Positions 52,172 through 61,301 of a stretch of DNA of 64,000 bases are shown here, piece by piece (the first letter of the stretch is position 1; the number at the start of each line of letters is the position of its first letter). This DNA comes from Limnohabitans sp. Rim8. Its GTDB lineage: Bacteria > Pseudomonadota > Gammaproteobacteria > Burkholderiales > Burkholderiaceae_C. The notes under the pieces are model-generated. The model did not search any database, had not been told where the DNA came from, and saw only the letters and a list, made by a program, of their open reading frames with translations. Made by a program: the position numbers and the translations under genes. The stretch lies in NCBI RefSeq assembly GCF_945901735.1, contig NZ_CAMDLM010000008.1, positions 61,830-125,829 on the forward strand. Reading direction: 5' to 3'.

Positions 52172-53488
52172 TTAATTTGATAAATTATCAAGACCATCTG
52201 TTAGTTTCACCACAAAAACAGCCCCACCGCCGGGTTGGGCGAGACATTCGGCGTTGCCGCCATGCCGCTCGGCGATGCTTTTGACCAAGGACAGGCCCAG
52301 GCCAACGCCGCCGACCTGTTCGCTGGCGCCTGGCAGTCTAAAAAAGGGTTCAAAGATGCGTTGCCGCCAGGCTTCGGGGACGCCAGGGCCGCGGTCACTG
52401 ACACTCATCACCACGCCTTCGGGGCTGGTGTGCAGGCGCAACACGACTGCATCCGTCTGCACGCTGGCCCCATAGCGCCGCGCATTTTCCAGCAGGTTGC
52501 GCACCATGCGCCGCAGCAGTTTGGCCACGCCGGGCACTTCGAGTTGGGCCAGGCCTTCGGCCACGTCAAATCTGGCCCCGACCCGGGCGCACTCTTCGGC
52601 GCACAAGCCCACCAGGTCCACCGCCTCCACGGTGCCGATGTCAGCTTCTTTGGCATCGAGGCGACTGGCCAACAAAATCTCGTCGATCAGCTGGTCCAGC
52701 TCGGCCATGTTGCGCAAGATTTCGGCACGGGTGCGTTGCTGCAATGCGGCGTCGGCGCGGGGGCCGTCCACCAGCTCCAGCCCCATGCGGATGCGTGCCA
52801 GTGGCGAACGCAACTCGTGCGAGGCGTTGGCCAGCAAAGATTTTTGCGAGGCCATCAGGCCTTGGATGCGCTCGGCCGCCGCGTTGAAGCGCTCGGACAA
52901 ATCGGCCACTTCGTCGTCGCCTTGCACGGGCATGCGCACCGACAAATCGCCCTCGCCCCAGCGCTGCACGCCGCGCTGAAGACCTTCTAGCCGCTGCGTG
53001 AGCCTGCGCACCACCGGGTACAGGCCCAGCGCCACAGCCAGACCAATCAGACCCAGCATCCAGAAAAAACCCGAAGGCTTGGCCCACCAGGGCATTTCCT
53101 TGCGCAAATGGTGGGGTACGCGGCCGTCCGGGCCTGGGCCCACACCGGGGATGCCAGGCATACCTTGCATCGCGGAGGCACGGGGGCGCTCACCAGCACG
53201 CTCGCCGCTGCGCTGCACTTGCAGCGCCAGGGTCTGTCCATCGGGCAAAGGCACCTCAAAAACCAAAGGCGCACCAGGCCCGGCCCGGGTGGTGCTGTCC
53301 AACACGTCGCCTTGGGCGTTCAGTACCACCCATTCACGCGGGGCAGGCGGCGCGGCATGGTGCTCGACCGTGGCCCGCCAGGCCCAGCCCACCACCAGCA
53401 TCGACAGAGTCACCACACCCACAACCGCCAACCAGATGCGAAGGTACAGGTGGCGTGTCCAGTGACGCGAGAATGCTTGGATCGGCAT
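52172..53488 (-). CDS. Sensor histidine kinase
   Basis: A 438-residue membrane sensor. Two transmembrane segments (about residues 15-37 and 140-160) enclose a periplasmic loop rich in Gly and Pro (AMQGMPGIPGVGPGPDG). A HAMP domain follows, then the phosphoacceptor His224 in ANASHELRSPLARI and an ATPase with NLLENARRYG and GGVGLGLSLVKSIAERH. It is four bases downstream of its response regulator. Layout resembles RstB/CpxA-type kinases; the signal is unknown. Confidence 0.93.
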   Translation of the reverse strand: MPIQAFSRHWTRHLYLRIWLAVVGVVTLSMLVVGWAWRATVEHHAAPPAPREWVVLNAQGDVLDSTTRAGPGAPLVFEVPLPDGQTLALQVQRSGERAGERPRASAMQGMPGIPGVGPGPDGRVPHHLRKEMPWWAKPSGFFWMLGLIGLAVALGLYPVVRRLTQRLEGLQRGVQRWGEGDLSVRMPVQGDDEVADLSERFNAAAERIQGLMASQKSLLANASHELRSPLARIRMGLELVDGPRADAALQQRTRAEILRNMAELDQLIDEILLASRLDAKEADIGTVEAVDLVGLCAEECARVGARFDVAEGLAQLEVPGVAKLLRRMVRNLLENARRYGASVQTDAVVLRLHTSPEGVVMSVSDRGPGVPEAWRQRIFEPFFRLPGASEQVGGVGLGLSLVKSIAERHGGNAECLAQPGGGAVFVVKLTDGLDNLSN

Positions 53489-53492
53489 GGGC

Positions 53493-54194
53493 TCAGTCTT
53501 GCTGGCGGGCAAACACATAGCCCACACCGCGCACGGTGAGGATGCGTTGGGGTGCTTTGGGGTCGACCTCGATGGCGGCGCGGATGCGGCCCATGTGCAC
53601 GTCGATGGACCGGTCAAACGCTTCAAGTTCGCGGCCGCGCACAGCTTCCATGATTTGGTCGCGTGTGAGTACGCGGCCTGCGCGTTCGGCCAAGGCCACC
53701 AGCAGGTCGTATTGGTGCGAGGTCAGCTCGCAATCTTGCCCCTTGACGCTGACGCGGCGGGCGTCGCGGTCGATTTCGAGCGAGCCAAATTGCATGAGTT
53801 GAGTTGGCGTGTCGTGCACAGGGTTCTTGCGCCGCAAGATGGCTTTGATTCGGGCCAGCAATTCGCGGGGCTCAAAGGGCTTGGGCAAATAATCGTCGGC
53901 CCCCATTTCCAGGCCGATGATGCGGTCCATCGGATCGCCTTTGGCGGTGAGCATGAGCACCGGCACCTGCCCCAAAGCGCCGGGCAGGGTGCGGATGCGC
54001 TGACACACCTGCAGGCCATCCATGTCGGGCAGCATCAGGTCGAGGATGACCAGGTCAACGCCCGCGCTTTGCAAGCGGGTCAGGCCACTTTGCGCGTTGG
54101 GCGCATGACTGACGCCAAAACCGTTTTGCCCCAAATAGTCCGCCACCATGCCCGCCAAGCGCACATCGTCTTCGATCATCAAGATTTGTTGCAT
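53493..54194 (-). CDS. OmpR-family response regulator
   Basis: A 233-residue regulator. The receiver domain has acidic residues in MIEDDVRL, phosphoacceptor Asp52 in VILDLMLPDMDG and Lys in LPKPFEPREL. The C-terminal winged helix contains ELTSHQYDLLVALAERAG and RSIDVHMGRIRAAIE. ATG 54194 begins MQQILMIEDD; a longer frame is rejected. It forms an operon with the kinase. The spacer upstream (to ampG) contains the repeat pair at 54305-54383. Confidence 0.95.
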   Translation of the reverse strand: MQQILMIEDDVRLAGMVADYLGQNGFGVSHAPNAQSGLTRLQSAGVDLVILDLMLPDMDGLQVCQRIRTLPGALGQVPVLMLTAKGDPMDRIIGLEMGADDYLPKPFEPRELLARIKAILRRKNPVHDTPTQLMQFGSLEIDRDARRVSVKGQDCELTSHQYDLLVALAERAGRVLTRDQIMEAVRGRELEAFDRSIDVHMGRIRAAIEVDPKAPQRILTVRGVGYVFARQQD

Positions 54195-54304
54195 GGATTG
54201 ATCATCGCCTTTTTGTAAGCGTTGTACGTGTCGGTTTTGTAAATCTGGGTAAATACGAGTGTGCCCACCCATTTATCCAGCCATTTCAAACCTGACCGCC
54301 AGTT

Positions 54305-54383
54305 GTAGGTCGATGGCTTCAGCCCCGACATTGCGGTCTTCAGCGTGGGCTGCATGTCGGGGCTGAAGCCGCCGACCTACGGG
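54305..54383. repeat. REP-like inverted pair, family A
   Basis: The arm GTAGGTCGATGGCTTCAGCC to CGACAT (54305-54331) and an almost perfect reverse complement (54354-54383, ending CCGACCTACGGG) form a hairpin with about 27-bp arms. It lies between the response regulator and the AmpG-like gene, and is the best preserved copy of the family in the window. Confidence 0.78.
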
Positions 54384-54423
54384 ATACCGGTGAACAAAAT
54401 TCAAACTTAAGCAGGCCGGACCT

Positions 54424-55779
54424 TCAAGGCCGAGGTAGCTGGGTTTTGGCGTGCACCCGCGATGCCAGTGCCACCAACACGAGCACTGGCAAACCCAGCC
54501 AAGCGGTGGCGGTGAAGAAGCTGGCATAGCCATGCGCATCCACATAATCGCCCGAAAACCCGGCGATGAACTTGGGCAGCAGCAGCATCATGGAGCTGAG
54601 CAGCGCGTACTGCGTGGCCGAATAGCTGATGTTGGTGAGCGAGGACAAATAAGCGATGAACGCGGCAGACGCAATGCCACTGGCCAGGTTGTCGGCCGAG
54701 ATGACCCAGACCAGGGCCTGCACGTCGTGCCCCACGCCGCTGAGCCAGACAAACAACAAATTGGTGAGCGCACTCAAGGCCGCACCCAGCATGAGCACGC
54801 GCATGACGCCCAGCCGCGCCGACAGCACGCCGCCCACAAACGCCCCGACCAAGGTCATGATGACGCCGTAGAGCTTGGTCACGCTGGCCACCTCGCTTTT
54901 GGTGAAACCCATGTCCACATAAAACGGGTTGGCCATGATGCCCATCACCACGTCGCTGATTCGGTAAACGGCAATCAGCGCCAACAGAAGCACCGCCTGC
55001 CAGCGGTATCGAAGCCAAAAATCAGCAAAGGGCTCGACCACAGCCCCTTTGAGCCACTCGGCCACATTGCGCGCAGGCTTAAAGGGCGCGGGCACAGGCT
55101 CAGGTGAGGCCATGACCACCCACATGCCCGGCAGCATGCTCAGCGCCATGACCAAATACGCCGCTTGCCAGGCGGACTGCACATAGCCTGTGACTTGCTC
55201 GCCCTGGGCCCAGGCCGCCACCCACAACACCCCCGCCCCGGCCCAAATCATGGCCAAGCGATAACCTGTTTGGTAACTGGCCGCCAAAGCCGCTTGGGCA
55301 TTCACCTCGGCCGACTCAATGCGGTAAGCGTCCAGTGCGATGTCTTGCGTGGCCGAGGCGATGGCCACAGCCAAAGCACATGCCACCAAGGGGCCGAGCA
55401 GTTGCGAAGGATCGTTCAATGCCATGCCCACCAAACCTCCTGCAATGACGATTTGTGACAACAGCAACCAGCTGCGTCTGCGCCCCAAACGCTTCGTCAA
55501 CAATGGAATCGGCAGGCGGTCTACCAAAGGAGCCCACATCCATTTCACGCCATAAGCCAAACCCACCCAGCTGAGGTAACCAATGGTGCTGCGGTCAATC
55601 CCTGCTTCGCGCAATCTGAAACTGAGAGTGCCCAAGACCAGCAGCAACGGCAGCCCTGCAGCAAAACCCAAAGCCAGCATGCGAAGACTGGCGGGTTGCA
55701 AATACAGTTGCAGGGCTTCGCGCCAAGTGCGCACGGTACTTGGCACGGGCAGATCGGAAGTGTTGGGGTGATGGACCAT
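54424..55779 (-). CDS. ampG: AmpG-family muropeptide transporter (MFS)
   Basis: A 451-residue major facilitator protein with about 12-14 membrane segments. AmpG-type blocks are visible: ALGFAAGLPLLLVLGTLSFR, GVKWMWAPLVDRLPIPLLTK and ASATQDIALDAYRIESAE. AmpG imports anhydromuropeptides released in cell-wall turnover. The end of the gene lies about 40 bp from a family A repeat. Confidence 0.88.
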   Translation of the reverse strand: MVHHPNTSDLPVPSTVRTWREALQLYLQPASLRMLALGFAAGLPLLLVLGTLSFRLREAGIDRSTIGYLSWVGLAYGVKWMWAPLVDRLPIPLLTKRLGRRRSWLLLSQIVIAGGLVGMALNDPSQLLGPLVACALAVAIASATQDIALDAYRIESAEVNAQAALAASYQTGYRLAMIWAGAGVLWVAAWAQGEQVTGYVQSAWQAAYLVMALSMLPGMWVVMASPEPVPAPFKPARNVAEWLKGAVVEPFADFWLRYRWQAVLLLALIAVYRISDVVMGIMANPFYVDMGFTKSEVASVTKLYGVIMTLVGAFVGGVLSARLGVMRVLMLGAALSALTNLLFVWLSGVGHDVQALVWVISADNLASGIASAAFIAYLSSLTNISYSATQYALLSSMMLLLPKFIAGFSGDYVDAHGYASFFTATAWLGLPVLVLVALASRVHAKTQLPRP

Positions 55780-55852
55780 ACCGCCATTATCGAATGAGGA
55801 ACTGATGCCAGCTGAAACCTCATGTCAACACATTCGATATCATTGACCCATC

Positions 55853-56719
55853 ATGTGTTTTATTTGCAATTTCAAAACCCCTGCTGTTAACCCCGGGTCG
55901 GACGATACCTCATCGCCCCGATGGCAAGCTCGCCGCGCTTTTCTGCTGGCTGCTGGCTCAACGGCTGCGGCAGGCGCGCTGGCTCAAGTGGACGTAGGCT
56001 CTTCTTCAAGTTTGCGTAAACTGGTGCCAGCCGAAACACTGGAAAATTCTGCACGGCAACAGTACACGCAGGTATTGTCAGAAGCCCGCACCAAAGGCAT
56101 CTTGGCACCCGATGACCACCCGCAGTTGCAACGGTTACACACCATTGCGCAAAAACTCATTCCCCACACAACGCCTTGGAATCCTCGGTCGCGGGAGTGG
56201 AAGTGGCAGGTCAACCTGATTGGCAGCAAACAGATCAACGCTTGGTGCATGCCGGGCGGCAAAATTGCCTTCTACACGGGCATCTTGGACCAACTGAAAC
56301 TGAACGACGATGAAGTCGCCATGATCATGGGGCACGAGATGGCCCATGCACTGCGAGAGCATGCCCGAGAGCGCTTGGCCAAAAGCCAAGCCACCAGCAT
56401 TGGTTTGTCAATTGCATCGCAACTTTTAGGCTTGGGTTCGCTGGGCGATGTCGCTGCCAACTTGGGCACGCAACTGCTCACACTCAAATACAGCCGAGAT
56501 GACGAAACCGAATCAGATTTGGTCGGTTTGGAAATCGCCTCGCGTGGCGGCTACAAGCCCGAGGCCAGTGTGAGTCTGTGGCAAAAAATGCAAGCAGCCA
56601 GTGGCAATGGCAGCCCTTCATTCTTGTCAACCCACCCGAGTGGTGCCAATCGCATTGAAGAGCTTCAAGCCAACCTACCTAAGGTGCAACACCTTTACGA
56701 AAAAGCACGTCGGGATTGA
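55853..56719 (+). CDS. M48 family metalloprotease, exported by a Tat-like signal
   Basis: A 288-residue zinc protease. The catalytic motif HEMAH is at residues 161-165, and the third ligand is expected in RDDETESDLVGLEIA. The N-terminus has a twin-arginine-like signal (ARRAFLLAAGSTAAAGALAQ) after a rather long n-region. The family includes the periplasmic BepA/LoiP proteases, which control outer-membrane proteins. It is divergent from ampG. Confidence 0.9.
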   Translation: MCFICNFKTPAVNPGSDDTSSPRWQARRAFLLAAGSTAAAGALAQVDVGSSSSLRKLVPAETLENSARQQYTQVLSEARTKGILAPDDHPQLQRLHTIAQKLIPHTTPWNPRSREWKWQVNLIGSKQINAWCMPGGKIAFYTGILDQLKLNDDEVAMIMGHEMAHALREHARERLAKSQATSIGLSIASQLLGLGSLGDVAANLGTQLLTLKYSRDDETESDLVGLEIASRGGYKPEASVSLWQKMQAASGNGSPSFLSTHPSGANRIEELQANLPKVQHLYEKARRD

Positions 56720-56735
56720 CTGCACAGTGACCCTG

Positions 56736-57377
56736 TCACTGATCCCGCACATAAGGATTGGTCTGCCTCTCGCGTCCAAAAGTGCTTTCGGGACCGTGGC
56801 CGGGAATGAATACGGTGTCACGGCCCATGGGCCATAAACGCTGGGTGATGCTGGCGATCAAATCCTCGTGGTTACCTTGCGGAAAATCGGTTCGGCCAAT
56901 GCTGCCGGCGAACAGCACATCACCCACAAAGGCCCGCTTGATCTCGGGTGAATAAAACACCACATGACCTGGTGTGTGCCCTGGACAGTGGCGCACTTGC
57001 AAAGTGTGCGCCCCCAGTGTCACGGTGTCCCCGTCAGCCAACCAGCGTGTGGGATGGAAAACCCGTGCGGGTGGAAAACCATAAGCGGCCGCAGCCTGAG
57101 GCAATCCATCAATCCAGAATTGGTCTGCCGGATGCGGCCCAATGATGGGCAAGCCGCCCAGCTGCTCGGCGAGATCAGCCGTACCCGACGCGTGGTCCAG
57201 ATGGCCGTGCGTGATCCAAATTTGCTCAAGCTTCAAGTCGTGTTGCCGGACCGCATCCAAAATCAAATCCAGGTCTCCGCCTGGGTCGACCACGGCAGCC
57301 TGACGGCTTTGGTCATCCCAGACCACGGAACAATTTTGCTGGAAGGGTGTGACGGGAATGGTTTGGTATTGAAGCAT
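56736..57377 (-). CDS. MBL-fold metallo-hydrolase (glyoxalase II-like)
   Basis: A 213-residue metallo-beta-lactamase-fold hydrolase. The metal motif is ITHGHLDHASG, followed by HCPGHTPGHVVFY and VGDVLFAGSIGRTDF, with the last His in IPGHGPESTFG. It resembles the YcbL/GloB-like group, which hydrolyses thioesters such as S-lactoylglutathione. ATG 57377 gives the usual start MLQYQTIPVTPFQQN. It converges with the M48 protease gene. Confidence 0.92.
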   Translation of the reverse strand: MLQYQTIPVTPFQQNCSVVWDDQSRQAAVVDPGGDLDLILDAVRQHDLKLEQIWITHGHLDHASGTADLAEQLGGLPIIGPHPADQFWIDGLPQAAAAYGFPPARVFHPTRWLADGDTVTLGAHTLQVRHCPGHTPGHVVFYSPEIKRAFVGDVLFAGSIGRTDFPQGNHEDLIASITQRLWPMGRDTVFIPGHGPESTFGRERQTNPYVRDQ

Positions 57378-57487
57378 GGGCAAATTATAGAAAAGGCAGC
57401 AGCAGACGATGGCGCAACAACGCCTGCCACCAGTGTGCCCTGCCTCAGAGACGGCCACCACAATGCGCCGCCATTGACCGTGCGTTG

Positions 57488-58303
57488 ATGCACACAGACT
57501 CTGCGTACCCGCTGTTCTTCGCAAGGTGTACAGTCCTTGCAGCCAGCGCTTGGGGGTTTTGTTTTTGCGCTGCAACGAATGTCCTTTTGCACCCTTCCAC
57601 TCTCGGCTACCTGACCAAACAGGAAAGCATCGCGGTGTTCGGCGTGGATGATTTGCTCATCCGCTCCCTGCTCGACAAAAACCAGTTTCATGACCCGCTG
57701 GACGAAGCCTTGAATTTGGGTATTTCATCGGCCATGTGGCCTTTGTTTGGTTTGCTTTGGCCTTCGGGTCAGCACATGGCTGAGCGCATGGCCCTTCGTC
57801 CAGTGACCGATGAGCGTATTTTGGAAATTGGCTGCGGCTTGGGCCTGTCCAGCCTGATTGCACACCGACGTGGTGCCAACGTCACGGCCAGTGACTGTCA
57901 CCCGCTCACGCATGCTTTTTTAGATGAAAACACCCGATTGAACGGCTTGTCTCCCATGAACTACCGCCATGGCTTGTGGGGCACTGCAGCCCTGCGCGAG
58001 GACGGATTGCCTGTACTGACTTCGTCACAAGACGAAGATGTCAGTGGACTGTTCGAATTGATTGTGGGCAGCGATATTTTGTATGAGCGAGACGACGAAG
58101 GCACTCTGGCCAACTTCATTGATGCCCACGCTGCTGTGGCCTCGGAAATTTGGGTGGTGGACCCCAACCGTGGCAACCGCGCAGCGTTTCACAGACACAT
58201 GGGGCGTGTGGGCTTTGCCATGCAGGAGCAGGTTCTAGACCAAGTGGCTCACGGTGAACAGCCCGCCTACAAAGGTCGCATGCTCACCTACACCCGCGGC
58301 TGA
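57488..58303 (+). CDS. Class I SAM-dependent methyltransferase
   Basis: A 271-residue protein with the SAM motif ILEIGCGLGLSSLIAHRRGA, a second block VTASDCHPLTHAF and the acidic ELIVGSDILYERDD. It resembles the lysine-methyltransferase-like group (Methyltransf_16). The first 35 residues are not typical of the family, so the real start may be downstream of ATG 57488. The substrate is unknown. Confidence 0.8.
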   Translation: MHTDSAYPLFFARCTVLAASAWGFCFCAATNVLLHPSTLGYLTKQESIAVFGVDDLLIRSLLDKNQFHDPLDEALNLGISSAMWPLFGLLWPSGQHMAERMALRPVTDERILEIGCGLGLSSLIAHRRGANVTASDCHPLTHAFLDENTRLNGLSPMNYRHGLWGTAALREDGLPVLTSSQDEDVSGLFELIVGSDILYERDDEGTLANFIDAHAAVASEIWVVDPNRGNRAAFHRHMGRVGFAMQEQVLDQVAHGEQPAYKGRMLTYTRG

Positions 58304-58321
58304 AGGCAAAAGGTCCAAGGT

Positions 58322-59125
58322 TCAAAGCAAGCCGTCATACAAAATGGTGATTGGTGCGTGGTCAGAGAACTTCTCACTCTTGTAAATGTGCTCGGTGCGA
58401 GCCTTCTCGGCCACAGCCGGTGTGGCCAAGTGGTAGTCCAGCCGCCAGCCCACATTCTTGGCGTAGGCCTGACCGCGGTTGCTCCACCAGGTGTAGCAGT
58501 CGTCGGTGGTTTCGGGTTTCAATCGGCGGTACACGTCCACCACACCGCCTTCGGTGGTCAACTGCGTCATCCACTGGCGCTCTTCGGGCAAGAAGCCACT
58601 GTTCTTGAGGTTGCCCTTCCAGTTCTTCAGGTCAGCTTGTTGGTGCGCGATGTTGACGTCGCTGCACACAATGAAGTCACGCTCGGCCTTGAGGGTCATC
58701 AGGTGCGGGTACATTTTGTTCAAGAAGCGAAACTTGGCTTCTTGCCGCTCAGGGCCGGACGATCCACTGGGAAAGTACACGCTGATGATGGACAACTTGC
58801 GGGCGGGTGTGTCAAAGCGCGTTTCCACATAGCGACCTTCGGCGTCGAATTCGCCGCCATCAAAGCCGACCACCACATCGCTGGGCTCGTGCCGCGTGTA
58901 CACACCCACGCCCGAGTAGCCTTTTTTCTCAGCAAAGTGGAAGTGGCCTTTCAAGCCTGCCAGTTCTTCAAACTTGCCCGCCACATCGGGGGCCTGGGCT
59001 TTGACCTCTTGCACGCAAATACAATCGGGCTTCTCTTGCGCCAGCCAGGCTTCGACCCCTTTGGTCGTGGCCGAACGGATGCCGTTGAGGTTGAGGCTGG
59101 TGAGTTTGAACAAGGATTTCCCCAT
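58322..59125 (-). CDS. xth: Exodeoxyribonuclease III
   Basis: A 267-residue AP endonuclease/exonuclease. The start FKLTSLNLNGIRSATTKGVE, CVQEVKAQ, GVGVYTRHEPSDVV, DFIVCSDVNIAHQQADLKNW, and the end SDHAPITILYDG hold the catalytic Asn, Glu, Asp and His of the family. It repairs abasic sites. Its ATG overlaps the divergent pyrE ATG within CCATGG (59122-59127). Confidence 0.94.
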   Translation of the reverse strand: MGKSLFKLTSLNLNGIRSATTKGVEAWLAQEKPDCICVQEVKAQAPDVAGKFEELAGLKGHFHFAEKKGYSGVGVYTRHEPSDVVVGFDGGEFDAEGRYVETRFDTPARKLSIISVYFPSGSSGPERQEAKFRFLNKMYPHLMTLKAERDFIVCSDVNIAHQQADLKNWKGNLKNSGFLPEERQWMTQLTTEGGVVDVYRRLKPETTDDCYTWWSNRGQAYAKNVGWRLDYHLATPAVAEKARTEHIYKSEKFSDHAPITILYDGLL

Positions 59126-59828
59126 GGTGACAGGACAGACAAGCAGCGCCGAGATGCAGGCGCTCGCTCAGGAATTTGTGCAATTTGCGGTCGACTCGGG
59201 CGTGCTGCGCTTTGGCGAATTCAAAACCAAAGCCGGACGCATGAGCCCTTACTTCTTCAACGCGGGCCTGTTTGACGATGGCGCCAAACTCAGCCGACTG
59301 GCGCAATTCTATGCAAAAGCCCTGCTGGCCAGTGGCATCGAGTTCGACATGATTTTTGGCCCCGCCTACAAGGGCATCCCCCTGGGCGCGGCTGTGGCCA
59401 TCGAGCTGGCCCGTCTGGGCAAGAACGTGCCTTTTGCCTACAACCGCAAGGAAGCCAAGGACCACGGCGAAGGCGGCTCTTTGGTGGGCGCACCGCTCAG
59501 AGGACGCGTGCTGATCGTGGACGACGTGATGAGTGTCGGTACCGCTGCGCGGGAATCGATTGCCCTGATTCAGGCCGCTGGGGCCACGCCCCATGCCATT
59601 GCCATTGCGCTGGACCGTCAGGAAATGGCGACCGAAAAACAAGCCGATGGCTCGGTCCGAGATGTGCCTCACAGTGCAGTTCAATATGTTCGCCAGACCT
59701 TGGGCATGGCCGTTTGCTGCATTGCCGAGTTGTCTGACCTGTTGGCTTATTTATCTGCTCAAAGCGGCAGCGATGTCGGACTGCATCTGCCTATGGTGCA
59801 GGCTTACAGGGACCGCTACGGCGTCTGA
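59124..59828 (+). CDS. pyrE: Orotate phosphoribosyltransferase
   Basis: A 234-residue enzyme of pyrimidine synthesis with FGEFKTKAGRMSPYFFN, FDMIFGPAYKGIPLGAAVAI, FAYNRKEAKDHGEGG and the PRPP motif VLIVDDVMSVGTAARE. ATG 59124 has AAGGA seven bases upstream; Met11 at 59154 is an alternative. Its start codon overlaps the divergent xth start by two bases. Confidence 0.96.
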   Translation: MVTGQTSSAEMQALAQEFVQFAVDSGVLRFGEFKTKAGRMSPYFFNAGLFDDGAKLSRLAQFYAKALLASGIEFDMIFGPAYKGIPLGAAVAIELARLGKNVPFAYNRKEAKDHGEGGSLVGAPLRGRVLIVDDVMSVGTAARESIALIQAAGATPHAIAIALDRQEMATEKQADGSVRDVPHSAVQYVRQTLGMAVCCIAELSDLLAYLSAQSGSDVGLHLPMVQAYRDRYGV

Positions 59829-59899
59829 AGGGTGCTCATCACGGCTGGTGACGGGCTTGAACGTGCCCAACCGTGTCAAAGCCCTGTGGGCTTGTTATC

Positions 59900-60490
59900 A
59901 TGCTCCCCCCATGCAACTTTATCCAAACCGTGATCACTAAGGCGACTGCCCTGGCCGCGAGCCTCATGTTGGCCGCCACACTGTGCTTTGCTGCGCCTGA
60001 AGACGCACAGCAGGCCGTGGACAAGCGCACCATGGATTCTGTCAATTTGCTGTTGTTGGGGGATCAGGTCAAGAACACGGTGGGTGAAAAAACCAACCAA
60101 ATGCTGGGCAAAGCCATGACCCTTCTTGGGGTTCCCTACAAACGGGGTGGATCATCTACGGACACTGGTTTTGATTGCAGCGGTTTTGTTCGGCATATTT
60201 ATGAGACCTCTGTGGGTCGATTGCTGCCTCGTCGTGCCGACGAGCAAGCCAAAACCACAGAGAAAATTGACCGCAGTGACCTTAACCCAGGCGACTTGGT
60301 CTTCTTCAACACCATGCGCCGCACTTTCAGCCATGTGGGCATCTACATTGGCGACGGTAAATTCATCCATGCGCCCAGCGCTGGCAAAGCAGTCCGTGTG
60401 GATGATCTGCGCGCCGCCTATTGGACCAAACGCTTCACAGGTGCTCGACGGGTTCAAGAACCATTGGCTTCAGACACATCGACCCCTTGA
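59900..60490 (+). CDS. C40 family (NlpC/P60) peptidoglycan hydrolase
   Basis: A 196-residue exported protein with hydrophobic signal TALAASLMLAATLCFA. The NlpC/P60 domain begins AMTLLGVPYKRGGSSTDTGF. The catalytic Cys is in FDCSGFVRHIY, and the two His are in FSHVGIYIGDGKFIHAPS. It should cleave peptide stems in peptidoglycan. The start is uncertain: ATG 59900 or GTG 59930, with the latter giving a shorter signal peptide. Confidence 0.88.
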   Translation: MLPPCNFIQTVITKATALAASLMLAATLCFAAPEDAQQAVDKRTMDSVNLLLLGDQVKNTVGEKTNQMLGKAMTLLGVPYKRGGSSTDTGFDCSGFVRHIYETSVGRLLPRRADEQAKTTEKIDRSDLNPGDLVFFNTMRRTFSHVGIYIGDGKFIHAPSAGKAVRVDDLRAAYWTKRFTGARRVQEPLASDTSTP

Positions 60491-60539
60491 TCAGATGGCC
60501 TGAACAAAACGCCACCGCAAAGGGTGGCGAAATTGAATT

Positions 60540-60615
60540 TGGTGCGGCTGGCGGGGATCGAACCCACGACCCTTGGCTTCGGAGGCCAATACTCTATCCA
60601 CTGAGCTACAGCCGC
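60540..60615 (-). tRNA. tRNA-Arg (anticodon CCG), CCA encoded
   Basis: Read leftwards from 60615, the sequence folds as a cloverleaf. The acceptor stem is GCGGCTG/CAGCCGC, the D arm GCTCAGTGGATAGAGT, the anticodon stem-loop TTGGC-CTCCGAA-GCCAA, and the T arm contains GTTCGATC. The anticodon CCG reads CGG (Arg). The mature 73 nt plus genomic CCA give 76 bases. Confidence 0.95.
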
Positions 60616-60665
60616 AACAGTTGGTGCACAAGCATTATCACATGGCTTCACATTCATCCTGTGAC

Positions 60666-60698
60666 TTGAAAGCTCGGTGAAGGGCAGACCGCTATAAT
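60666..60698 (+). promoter_or_regulatory. Candidate promoter upstream of the cytochrome c gene
   Basis: A consensus -10 box TATAAT lies at 60693-60698. TTGAAA at 60666-60671 is the best -35 match, but the 21-base spacing is long, so only the -10 box is convincing. It lies 58 bp before the cytochrome start and points away from the tRNA. Confidence 0.4.
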
Positions 60699-60756
60699 CT
60701 CGCGTTGATTCCGGACCATCCGAAGGCCTTCTGGCCAAGCCCTACTAGAGGATTTC

Positions 60757-61284
60757 ATGAGCGATAACAGTCACGATCACCACGAAGCACATACAGGCCC
60801 TGTGAAAACCCCCAAGCAGATGCTTTTGCTGAGCCTTGCATCTTTCATCATTCCCGTTTTCATCATCATTGGCTTAGTGTTTTATGTCACATCGGCCAAC
60901 AAGACCGCTCCTGGATCCAGCGACAGCGAAAAGTCAGTGGCGCAGCGAATCCAAAAAGTGGGCTCGATTGAAGTGCGTGATGCAAACCGCCCATTGAAAG
61001 CCGGTGAAGAAGTTTACAAAGCCCAATGCGTGGCATGCCACGCCGCTGGTGCTGCGGGAGCCCCCAAATTTGCCGATGTTGCTGCTTGGGCCCCGCGCAT
61101 CAAGCAAGGCTTGGAGACCTTGGTCACTTCCGCGCTCAAAGGCAAAGGCGCCATGGGTGCTCAGGCAGGTGGCGACTTCAATGACATTGAAATCGCACGT
61201 GCAGTGGTTTACATGGCCAACAATGCCGGCTCCAAGTTTGAAGAGCCTGCAGCACCTGCTGCGGCTAACCCAGAGAAAAAGTGA
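60757..61284 (+). CDS. Membrane-anchored c-type cytochrome (cytochrome c5 type)
   Basis: A 175-residue protein. A His-rich cytoplasmic start (SDNSHDHHEAH) and one membrane segment (about residues 22-45) precede a periplasmic cytochrome domain. That domain has haem motif CVACH (91-95), and the axial Met is probably in the GKGAMGAQ region. Cytochromes c5 carry electrons to terminal oxidases. A strong hairpin terminator follows 17 bp after the stop. Confidence 0.92.
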   Translation: MSDNSHDHHEAHTGPVKTPKQMLLLSLASFIIPVFIIIGLVFYVTSANKTAPGSSDSEKSVAQRIQKVGSIEVRDANRPLKAGEEVYKAQCVACHAAGAAGAPKFADVAAWAPRIKQGLETLVTSALKGKGAMGAQAGGDFNDIEIARAVVYMANNAGSKFEEPAAPAAANPEKK

Positions 61285-61301
61285 TCTTTCACTGGTTCAT
61301 C

